From positions 1 through 37,111 of IMG/VR virus record IMGVR_UViG_3300019093_000614: a stretch of 37,111 bases of DNA; one strand, given 5' to 3'. Within the stretch, counting starts at the first letter, position 1. The number at the start of each line of letters is the position of its first letter. This DNA comes from a virus. Below are positions 1 through 9,800 of the stretch, piece by piece. The translations under genes and the position numbers were made by a program. The notes under the pieces were generated by a model, which saw only the letters and a list, made by a program, of their open reading frames with translations, was not told where the DNA came from and did not search any database.

Positions 1-3000
1 GTTTAAATTATTCTGTTCTGTTGTTGATTTTGGATTTTGGCTATTTGTGACAGTTCCATTAAGTAATAATAAAACATCAAGGTCTTTAATGTTATAAGTT
101 GTATTTGATTTTAATTTTTGTAAACTATCTAATCCATCCTTAAGATTTTTAAAGGCTTGCTTTATGCTATCATTTGTTTTTTTTTCTTTTTCAAAATTAG
201 CACATTCTGACTTATTTGTATCGCTGTTAGGAAAATTACAATAAAAATATTGCAGCAATCCATTTTGAGTTATTCTTTTCAAATTAGGAGATATTCTATC
301 GTACATAAATTCAACAAACTTATCTATTGTATCAAAATTTGGAATTGCTTTAACATATTTAGGGATATTATCAATTGATATACAAGAATATTTTTTATTA
401 AAAAATTTTTGATAAGTTGGGGAAAAATTTATCTCCAAATTAATATTCATTGAATAGTTGTTCCCATATCCAACAAATTTATTTTTACTGCTATTAAATG
501 TTGTAATGTAACATATTGCATAAATTATATATTGCATTAATGCATCATTCGTATTTTCATTTCTTTGTAATAAAATATTATTAATAGTTTCTATCATTTT
601 TTCTTGAGTAACACTTGTTTCAACATTTTTAACAACTTCAAATTTATCTTCTTTATATATTTCTAATATCTTAGAAACACAAGCGTTTTCAGGTTGTTGA
701 CGATTATCACTATTTGTTTGTTTTGGAACAACAGTTGTACTTTCTTCCTTATTTTTAATAAATGCTTCAAGCTTAGTTAATAAATTTCGGTTAATACTTT
801 GTAGATATTTGTCTATTTGAGGTAAATCAAAAATTCCTTGTCTTATTCCAGTAAATGAAGTTTGGAAACTACCTGGAGATATTGTATGTGTAACCTCTTG
901 AATCATATAAGGTCCATTAAACATCGGAACATGTCTTAAATTAAAATACATTGTTGGTTGTATAAGAGCATTACCTAAACTAACGACAGTACACGGATAA
1001 CTTCTTTGATTATAATAATTGTATAATCCAACACTTTGTGTTGAAGTATTTGTACCTCCGACGTTATTAATTATATTTAAGGTCGCTTGAATTGATTCTG
1101 CCGTCGCCTTTCCATTATCTTGTCCCACTTGAAAAGAATAAAATATATTTTGATTTCTAACTCCAATATCAACATTAAATCCGACACATCTGTTAGATAA
1201 CGCCCAATCTGTTTTTCCTTTTTGATTTTCTATTAAAGGATTATCAGAAGCTCTTCTTAAATCAAATGCATCATCTCTAAATCTATAAAAATTATTATCT
1301 GGTAAATTAAGATAACTTGATGGTTTTCCTGTAAAGAAACAAACCATTTTTGAAGTTGAGTTTCTATAATCAACATTTAAAAATGTTCCCCACAAATTAT
1401 TTGCAAACTCTAAACTACCTTCAGGTTTTGAAAAATCAATATTACCAACATCTTGTACGTTATAAAAATTAACATATGCCGGTAAATTCATTATTGTAAA
1501 CTTGTTATTAATAAAAATTCCAGCCAAGAAAGTGTAGACACTCATGTTCATATTAAGTGAATTTTTATTTAAAACATTTCTAAGTTCAAAAATATCAACA
1601 AGTAAAACATCCCCTATATTTCTAGATGCTCTATCTAAAAATAAAATGTCTTCAAATAATGTTTTTGACTCATAATCGCCTCCAGCAATCCATTTATCAT
1701 TTACTGCTTTAAATGTTTCGTAAATAGAAACTTTGGATTGGTCTCCGTCAACAACAGTCCGTTTCTCTGTTTCAGGTAATTGACTTTGATTAGGCAATTT
1801 AGCAACAATTTTCCTCATTACTCCATCAATAAATAAATTTTGTAAATCATTACAATCAGTCAAATAAGACTGAATGCTTACCCTAAATCCTGCAGGAGTT
1901 ATTCCATTAGATAATTTTTGTGTTGCATACATTTTAATTATTGGTGCTAACAATGTTATATTTTCAATTGTAAATTCAATATTATTATCAACAAAGAAAT
2001 CCGTAATATACGAACCATTGTCTTTATAGTCCAATTCTGGTATTGTAGAGAATCCTACTTGTAATTCTAATTCCAACCATTCTTTTGGATACTTTTGTTT
2101 TGAACTAGATACTGTAATTCCTCCATATTTTGATGGTAAAGTGAACGGTACATAAGGCTCAAGTGGAATTGGGTCTGTAACAACATTGGTTCCTTGGTAA
2201 GATAGGAATGAAGCAAAAATCCTTTTATTATAATTTGAAGGATTTCCATATCTAAATAAAACATCATAATCCATAAATGTTTTTATTTGACTCAAAACCG
2301 AATTAAATTGTTCGTCTACCGAACTATTAAAATAACTTTCATCATTTTTCTTTTCAAAGTTTGGAGGAACTCTCATCATTTCTTTAAAGAGCAATTGAAA
2401 GTTTTTAAACATAGCATTAATAGTTCCATTGTTTTGGTCATATGTTGTTTTAATTGGTATTCCTTCTTCAATATTTGACATTGATTTAGAGAAATTAAGA
2501 AATTCTTCTTCAAACAAATCTAATATTCTTTTTTCAAACACAGAAAATATTTCATCTATTTTACTATAATTATCTGTACCTAATAACCTAAATGGTGACA
2601 TATCAGACGCATTTGTCTCAATCTTATTTATATAATCGTAAGGACTTGGTTTTACAATTTTAGTAGAATCAAAATAACCATAGTTTGATGCCGACCAAAA
2701 TAACCTTACCGAACCATTAAACACCGCAGGATTACCATTAAATGTATATCCTGGAGTAAGTACTCCATTTGTGACCAAAGCATCCTCAGATTCGTTTACT
2801 CCTCCTCCAAATGAAGGAATAATAAAACTACTTTCCAAATAAGATATTAAGTCTGGTTTACAATCTTCTTGTGGTTTTACAGATTTTTCTGTATTTGCAG
2901 GAATTAATACTGACCAAGTTTTAACATTAAATGTAGTTGTACCTGCAGTTACATTACTAATGTTTGAATTTGGAAAATTATATATTTTTAATCCTCTGTT

Positions 3001-6000
3001 AACAACAGACTGTAATTCATTATCAGTATATCCACTAAATAAATCATACCCATTATAAAATACATTAAAATCGTTAATAACTTTTGGATAAAATCCAATT
3101 TGGATATTATTAATATCTGAAGATACATTTTGAAGTTGTATTACATTTTCTTTTCCGTTTTGAGTATACTTGTATTGTTTTGATAAATTTTTAGTTATTG
3201 GGTCATATCCATTGATAAAGTCATAGTTGTTCCAAACATCTGTTAAGATATCAACATTAGTTTCTTTATATGTTTTATATCTATGCCATATTGAACCCAT
3301 CTTTAAAATCCAAGCATATGGTAATTTGTGAATTGCCCCGAACTTCTTCAAAGTTGCAAAGAAATAGTTTAAATCATCAAGCCCTGAATTTGTAACCACT
3401 CCATTAATATCTGAAATATTAGTTTTAGATTTTAATTTTTCTTTTAAAGAAATAAGTGGTAAAGAATTCAAGAAAAGATAAGCAGATGTTTTATATGGTG
3501 TATTGTTACCTCTTCTCCAATTATCAACACCTTTCAAAATTGAGTTAATAAAATATGGTGTATTGAAAATTGATGTTGTTGTTTCTGTTGGAAGTTGTTT
3601 AAACCCTGCAACATCTTTAGCCGGCACATCTGTATATGTAAATCCTACTGTAGGTAACAAGGTTTTGGTTGATTCTGATTTATAAAAATCAGATAAGGTT
3701 ACAACCGAACTTATAGTTTTTAATGGATTAGGAGGATTCAAATAATAAAAATTAGTTACAGGCCTGTTTACAGTTGTTGTTGAAGTATCATCAAAATTTG
3801 CAAAAACATCTCTTGCAGAGTATACTCTTAAAACTTTACTGACATTATACCTCTTATTACCAAGATTAGTATTATTACTTGTTAAATTTTCCGCACACCA
3901 TTTATCATTTGTGAATGGGTAAGTATCAATAATAGTTGTCTCATCTGAAGCATTTTTTATGACACTTTCTAATTTTGGTGCTAACTCAGCCAATTTGTTT
4001 TGTGGTTCAGCTCCTAAATCTTCTATTGATAATATTGAAAATGATTTGTCTAATAAAGTTCTTATATATGGAGTAACAAAAAAATCCCTAATAAAATCCT
4101 GATAAGACCTTCCCGTTCCTTGATTTGAAAAACTATATAAAGTTCTTAAATAATTATTTGCAGTAATGTTATAGTTTTTTAATTTAAAAGTCAAATATGG
4201 ACTACTTCCTCCAATACTCGTATAGATGTTTTGACTCTCATAATCCGTAACAATATTAATTAATTCATTAATAGGACTATTACCTGAATTACTTTTTACT
4301 CTTCCAAGTCCAGTATAAAATGCCGTTAGAAATTGTCTTTCATATATTTCATAAAAAAACTTAAGTTCATCTTTATTTCTATATGCAACATTTCCTTGTG
4401 GAAATTCAACGGCATTTATATTTAATAAATTAGTTGTTGTTGAGTTATCTAATGTAGGTTGTTCAACAGGAGTGTCAAACTTTTGAGTAAGACCTTTTAA
4501 ATATTCTTCAACAAATTGAACTTCAGGCCATTTAGCATATATATCACCCTTTGTTAAATCAACAACCGAAGGGTCTGCGATATATTTCAATTGAAATTTA
4601 CCTTTAACATCTTCTGTTGTTTCAACAAAAAATTGAGGCCACGGATAAATTGGTATTTCTGAATTTTTTAACGATGAGCTTGTATTTGTTATTGAAACAT
4701 TTTGTTTTGCATCGGAGCTTGTTGCGGAAGATTGATTATTTAAAATTGCATTTCTTCTGATTGGGTCATTCCTTAAATTCCAAGCATTTGTATGAGTTTC
4801 ATCCATTAGTCTTATAAACCCTTCCGCAGATGCCATTATAATTGCACAAATATTTCTAATTGTAGGTTTAAAACCTAACCCTATTTTATCGTCCTCCAAT
4901 TTTTTTGCTAATTCGGCAGTAATCTTTGTTTCTAATTCAGATTGTTTTTTATTAGCGTCTGCTTCCATTTTTCTAATAGAATCTATAAAAAATTGAAACT
5001 TAAAAATACTGCTCTGTTGTAATTCAATTTCTCCAGTGTTAGAATCTTTTACTAAGAAAAATTTAAATAAATTAGATTTTTTTTTAAAAAAACTCGCAAC
5101 TTCTGGCGACGAACCAACAGTTACAAAAATTCCAGCCTCTTGTAATGTTGCAATTACATTAATTTGAGCCTTATTAACTTTTTCTTGAACAATTTGAGTT
5201 TTAGTTATTGGGTTTTCAATAGGATAATCTCCAGCTTTACCTAATGTTTTATTATTAGATAATTCTCCGTTAAACTTTATAATTAAATTTTCTAAATCTT
5301 GAATTGCCGCCGCTTGTTGCGTTATGGTAAATCCTTCTTTAAAAACAAATCTTTTTGTACCATCAGTTAAAATTATTGGTTGTGGGTCCATAAATTTTGA
5401 AAACCAAGAATCGTTTGATTGATATACTTCCTCATAATATTTCTTTAATAGTGACTTATACGCTCTACAGTCTGTTAAAGGTTGGACATCTGCTTTAGTA
5501 TATTGATTCATAATATTAACCTCAAAGGTTGATATTTTATCCATAAGTTGGTATAGTGTTATTTCAGGAAAATCATACGGTAATAAACCTTTTGATTTAT
5601 AATCACTATATACTGAAGCAATTTTTTCATATCCTTTTTCAGTTGTAACTGAACTTAAACTAACGTCATTACTATTTGTTGCACCAAGTGTTGGTTCTTT
5701 TGTTTGTATTGATTTGGATAAATTTTTTGCGTTAGTTTCTGACTGACTAAGTTGAAATGTAGTAGAGTACATGTGTGGTGCCGCTAACAAATGAGATACT
5801 TGTATTTCATTTAATATATTAAACTTATAACCTTTAAGTTCTAACGCAACTTGGTAGTTACCACTAAATGAATTAAATGTGGCATTAAATTTTTCAAGAT
5901 TTAATTGATACTTTACCGCTTGTCCATAATAACCTTTTAAAGTTAAATAAAATGGTGGGTATGGCAAATTAAAAAATGCGGCATATGGTGAATTATCACC

Positions 6001-6534
6001 TAGTGAAAATAATGCTCTTCCTTGAACATCCTCTAATGTAATACTAACACTCGGTATAAATGATGTACTAATTCTTATATTAATACTTGTAATACCTAAT
6101 AAACCATTATCAACCGCTCCATCAATACCATTACTAATAACACCAGCCTTAACATATGCTTTCTGATTATTGGGCGGAACTACAGTTGTTTCGGTTTTTT
6201 GATTTATCCCATTATTTTTGGTTGTATTTTTTCCTGTTAACTCATCATAATAACTTGTTGTAAAATACTGGTCTTTATTTGGCGCCAAAAAATTTATCTT
6301 AGAAATAGAAACAGTTCTAGCAGTATCTTGTGGACTTCCACCAACAGCCAATTTAGTTCTTGGTAATACTTCCGCCTCAAGATTAACAAACATGACAAGA
6401 TTCTCATGGTCTACCAATCTTTCTTTCATGTTACCTTGAGCATCAATAGTTTTATTTGGGTCTACAACAATTATATTGTTATAATCAAATTCAACTAAAA
6501 TATTACCGCTATTGTCGGGAATGTTACCTACCAT
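1..6534 (-). CDS. Giant baseplate/hub-like tail protein, C-terminus cut by window edge
   Basis: I read the complement frame codon by codon. It stays open from an ATG at 6534 to base 1, so at least 2178 residues are present and the stop lies outside the window. The start overlaps the end of the gp53-like gene by 11 bases, which implies translational coupling. Near the N-terminus there is a beta-rich domain containing LPYPPFYLTLKGYYG. Further on there are long mixed segments, including one with KKFGAIHKLPYAWILKMGS. Near bases 870-1000 a segment GNALIQPTMYFNLRHVPMF is followed by a GPYMIQEVTHTISPG motif. The last segment resembles the closing strands of phage hub proteins of the gpD/gp27 type, from memory of that family. 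I saw no lysozyme motif. The role is inferred from these similarities and from its place last in the baseplate operon. Confidence 0.7.
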   Translation of the reverse strand, partial: MVGNIPDNSGNILVEFDYNNIIVVDPNKTIDAQGNMKERLVDHENLVMFVNLEAEVLPRTKLAVGGSPQDTARTVSISKINFLAPNKDQYFTTSYYDELTGKNTTKNNGINQKTETTVVPPNNQKAYVKAGVISNGIDGAVDNGLLGITSINIRISTSFIPSVSITLEDVQGRALFSLGDNSPYAAFFNLPYPPFYLTLKGYYGQAVKYQLNLEKFNATFNSFSGNYQVALELKGYKFNILNEIQVSHLLAAPHMYSTTFQLSQSETNAKNLSKSIQTKEPTLGATNSNDVSLSSVTTEKGYEKIASVYSDYKSKGLLPYDFPEITLYQLMDKISTFEVNIMNQYTKADVQPLTDCRAYKSLLKKYYEEVYQSNDSWFSKFMDPQPIILTDGTKRFVFKEGFTITQQAAAIQDLENLIIKFNGELSNNKTLGKAGDYPIENPITKTQIVQEKVNKAQINVIATLQEAGIFVTVGSSPEVASFFKKKSNLFKFFLVKDSNTGEIELQQSSIFKFQFFIDSIRKMEADANKKQSELETKITAELAKKLEDDKIGLGFKPTIRNICAIIMASAEGFIRLMDETHTNAWNLRNDPIRRNAILNNQSSATSSDAKQNVSITNTSSSLKNSEIPIYPWPQFFVETTEDVKGKFQLKYIADPSVVDLTKGDIYAKWPEVQFVEEYLKGLTQKFDTPVEQPTLDNSTTTNLLNINAVEFPQGNVAYRNKDELKFFYEIYERQFLTAFYTGLGRVKSNSGNSPINELINIVTDYESQNIYTSIGGSSPYLTFKLKNYNITANNYLRTLYSFSNQGTGRSYQDFIRDFFVTPYIRTLLDKSFSILSIEDLGAEPQNKLAELAPKLESVIKNASDETTIIDTYPFTNDKWCAENLTSNNTNLGNKRYNVSKVLRVYSARDVFANFDDTSTTTVNRPVTNFYYLNPPNPLKTISSVVTLSDFYKSESTKTLLPTVGFTYTDVPAKDVAGFKQLPTETTTSIFNTPYFINSILKGVDNWRRGNNTPYKTSAYLFLNSLPLISLKEKLKSKTNISDINGVVTNSGLDDLNYFFATLKKFGAIHKLPYAWILKMGSIWHRYKTYKETNVDILTDVWNNYDFINGYDPITKNLSKQYKYTQNGKENVIQLQNVSSDINNIQIGFYPKVINDFNVFYNGYDLFSGYTDNELQSVVNRGLKIYNFPNSNISNVTAGTTTFNVKTWSVLIPANTEKSVKPQEDCKPDLISYLESSFIIPSFGGGVNESEDALVTNGVLTPGYTFNGNPAVFNGSVRLFWSASNYGYFDSTKIVKPSPYDYINKIETNASDMSPFRLLGTDNYSKIDEIFSVFEKRILDLFEEEFLNFSKSMSNIEEGIPIKTTYDQNNGTINAMFKNFQLLFKEMMRVPPNFEKKNDESYFNSSVDEQFNSVLSQIKTFMDYDVLFRYGNPSNYNKRIFASFLSYQGTNVVTDPIPLEPYVPFTLPSKYGGITVSSSKQKYPKEWLELELQVGFSTIPELDYKDNGSYITDFFVDNNIEFTIENITLLAPIIKMYATQKLSNGITPAGFRVSIQSYLTDCNDLQNLFIDGVMRKIVAKLPNQSQLPETEKRTVVDGDQSKVSIYETFKAVNDKWIAGGDYESKTLFEDILFLDRASRNIGDVLLVDIFELRNVLNKNSLNMNMSVYTFLAGIFINNKFTIMNLPAYVNFYNVQDVGNIDFSKPEGSLEFANNLWGTFLNVDYRNSTSKMVCFFTGKPSSYLNLPDNNFYRFRDDAFDLRRASDNPLIENQKGKTDWALSNRCVGFNVDIGVRNQNIFYSFQVGQDNGKATAESIQATLNIINNVGGTNTSTQSVGLYNYYNQRSYPCTVVSLGNALIQPTMYFNLRHVPMFNGPYMIQEVTHTISPGSFQTSFTGIRQGIFDLPQIDKYLQSINRNLLTKLEAFIKNKEESTTVVPKQTNSDNRQQPENACVSKILEIYKEDKFEVVKNVETSVTQEKMIETINNILLQRNENTNDALMQYIIYAICYITTFNSSKNKFVGYGNNYSMNINLEINFSPTYQKFFNKKYSCISIDNIPKYVKAIPNFDTIDKFVEFMYDRISPNLKRITQNGLLQYFYCNFPNSDTNKSECANFEKEKKTNDSIKQAFKNLKDGLDSLQKLKSNTTYNIKDLDVLLLLNGTVTNSQNPKSTTEQNNLN

Positions 6535-6847
6535 AATAATAAAAATGATTTTCTACTGCTCCTTTATAATCCTGTAATGATGGTAGAAGAGGAAATGGAA
6601 TTGTCAATATAGCACCATCATATATATAATTTTCAAGTCCTCCGAATTGGGGATTAGCCTGTAATATTAACCATCCAAAATAAGGTGTACTATAAATTTC
6701 TTGAGATACCTTATCTAATCTACTTGTTCCAATTTTATAAACATATGTTTTATCTGTTGTTTTTCCTGGCAATTGCACAAAAGGTACAACAGTTTGTTGA
6801 CCATTGATTAAAAATTGGGAATATCTATTCCAATATGTATATGCCAT
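6524..6847 (-). CDS. gp53: gp53-like baseplate wedge protein (LysM-like)
   Basis: This 107-residue protein resembles the T4 gp53 baseplate-wedge family, which carries a LysM-like fold. The core TSRLDKVSQEIYSTPYFGWL is the typical pattern of these proteins, in which a short helix precedes a YFGWLIL strand. It is followed by ANPQFGGLENY and then by a proline-rich IPFPLLPSL tail. The ATG shares its A with the TAA stop of the 1669-residue gene upstream (TAATG). The next gene begins 11 bases before this one ends, so the three are almost certainly co-translated. In T4, gp53 joins neighbouring wedges, and the same baseplate role is expected here. Identification is by motif recognition, not by a search. 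Confidence 0.75.
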   Translation of the reverse strand: MAYTYWNRYSQFLINGQQTVVPFVQLPGKTTDKTYVYKIGTSRLDKVSQEIYSTPYFGWLILQANPQFGGLENYIYDGAILTIPFPLLPSLQDYKGAVENHFYYYGR

Positions 6848-9800
6848 TAATTAAGTTTTATTTTTGCGATATTTACAAAATCAATTTGGTCGTTGAATGT
6901 TTTAGTGTTTGTTGTTGAGTTATCAGTGTTGCCTAATGATTTTATGTAACTAATTCTTTTATTTTTTAAATTGTCTTCTGTGGCGTCAGGATTGTTACTA
7001 TAGTAAAGTTTTATTTCCTTAGTTTTATCAATAACAGTATAGTTTAAATAGTTTTTTAACTCAGTTTTCTCCATGTAATTCATGAAATCTAAAGCCACTC
7101 CATTTTCTTCTTTAAATACTGGAGCCGCACTCAATTTCCAATAAACGTCAAACTCTTCAGATAATCTAGGGTTACCATTACCGAACAAAGCGGGATTAGC
7201 TAAAACCCCTCCGATTATTTTATTTTTAAACGTCTCATACTTTTTGTCATCCACAATATCTTGGTTTAATATAATATACTGATTTGAAAAATTAACATCG
7301 TTAAATAACGGATTTTTAGAAACACTTGTAAATGGTTCTTCTTGTGAAAAATCCTTATTGTTTGATAACATCATTTTATTTGTAAGTTCTTTACCTGAAC
7401 CTGCAGTAAATTTAATTTCTTCACCAAGTTTCAAATAATAATCATGTAAAGAATACGATATTTTTTCTTTATTTTCATAAAGATTTTGAAGTGTCTCACC
7501 TGTTGTATAATAAACTTGAGTATATCCATTTTTTTCTTGATATCCATCAGTACCAGAAGTAGGGTTTTCGGGACCATTGTTTCGTCCAAAATTAATAATA
7601 TTCAATCTAGCCAATTGTTGAACATACGATTGTTGTGACAGAGTGGCTTCTTGAATTACTTTTGTTAACGCATTTGCAAACGTGTCTCTCTTTTCAGATA
7701 CGTAATTATAATAACTTGTTGAAATTTCCCTTACTACTTTATCGGAAAAATTCTTATTTTGTGCAGAAATAAAAGACATGAATGGGTCACCTCCATTTGA
7801 TATTGAGTCCAAATAGTATTGAAATATATTATCAATATTCTGTTGGAATTGTGCAGATTTACCAAATAAGTATTGACTTTGTACCAAATCCCCACTCAAG
7901 ATACCTTCAGTATAATTTCTTTTTAGTGTCCATATTTGTCTAATACCTTCGTTGTATTGAACCAAAACTTCTTTATTCTTATTGAATATTGTTGTGAAAT
8001 AATTTTGAGTTTCGTCAACAACTTGAGACATAAACTTAGTATAAGATATATCTCCTGTTATGCCGCTAACACCTTGTACTGAACTTAGCACTTCTCCGAT
8101 AAATGAACCATTATTTTGTCCGTTATTATTTTGAACTTGTCTTACGGTAGGTGGTGGTTGATTTGAATAAAAATTATTAAAATAATCATCTTCTTTTGTC
8201 AAACTTTCTGTATCAGTAACTTCTGCCCTATCATCGTATACTTCTGTATTTGCATAAAAATTAAATGATAATGCGTTTTGAATTCTATCAACAGCATCTT
8301 TCATACCACTACCACCAACAAATTTAAAGCCCATAGTTATATTTGCAATCATAGGTTGAATGCCAATACCTTCAGGATTAATATCTAAATTCTCATAAGT
8401 TATATTTAAACTATCAGGTATAATTTTTGTATTATAAAAATCCCCCACTCTTAAAACAAGAACAGGAGGCGCACCAAATGCAGTATTAACCGCATTATTA
8501 TATTGTAGAGTTGACTTTCCGTTTATTGTCTTAACTACTGGAATTGTTTCTCCAGGTCTTAAGCATTGATTTAAGAATGTTAACCTTGAATTGAGACCTT
8601 CTGGAGTTGTTGAATGAAATGCGGGATTAAAGAATTTTAACTTATCTTTTAAATTATCATAAACCATTGGTGTGTCTTCTTTAATTGATTCAAAATAATC
8701 ACATTCAGATAATAATAACCTCAACACTCTTTTTGAAATATTATCAGCTAATCTAGGTCTTTGTACTTCTGTAGTTTCAGTTACTGTCGTTTCTGTTATT
8801 TGTTGAGTATATTGTGTTGATGTATTAACTGTTGGTGTTACCGGCTCTGTTGGTTTAATTCTTGGTACTATAGTAACATTATTAATTGCCACCCGTCTAC
8901 AAGCCATTGCATTTACGGTATTTTTCTCATGTGAGGGTGCGGTTGAATTATCTTGGTCCGTACAATTATATGAGTTGCTTGTGACTTTATCTTTATTCTT
9001 AACTGTGACAGAAGTTTCACCTTCTTCTGTTTGAGTTATAGATATAATAATATTATTAGTTAATGCAAGTTCACTTAATGTACTTTTTTCCGTAGCTGGT
9101 TTAAACTCCCTAATATATTTTTTTACAGAATCATCTCTTCTTTTAGCCAAACCCAAATTATATTCTTTAGTTGCCGGAGCTGATGTTGTTCCGACCAAAT
9201 TAATAACCACTTTTTCATATTCATTAGCTTTAATACCATTATAAATCTTCAAAAGGTTTTCATTAACCATAGAATAGTTTGATTCTACAACATCACTAAA
9301 AAATAAAGTTACTTGTTCTTTATTTTTAGTTCCTCCTTCATTTACCGCAGCATTTATGTATGTTTGTTTATTACCAACATATGAGGTATAATAGTAATTG
9401 TAAGGTTGTGGTGTAGTTTCTGTTTTACCTGGTTCATCATTATAAAAATAAAAGCCTAAACCCAATAAAGGTCCTGTAATATCTTGCGTGTTAATAATAG
9501 GATTTTGCACTTCAGGTATAGTTTCATTATTAGAACTATCTTTACCACTTGTTAATTGTTTTGCAATCCAATTAATTTGTTCTTTAGGAACTTGTTTTGA
9601 ATTAAGTTCAGTTTGAATAATATATAAATCATTTGGATTAGCCAAAGGATATTTTTTAGCCAAATCATATAAATCATATTTTAAACAACCTGCAAAAAAA
9701 GAATCAATCATTGAGTTAATTTTTTCTTTGTTTGTTTGACTATTTAAAACTTTATTTACAATTAAATTCAATACTGATGGGTGGTCAACAACTATCTTCC

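Noticed and set aside
1-6534. Lysozyme domain as in T4 gp5
   Set aside because: No lysozyme catalytic pattern was visible in the translated parts. The similarity is to hub-like and wedge-like beta domains only.
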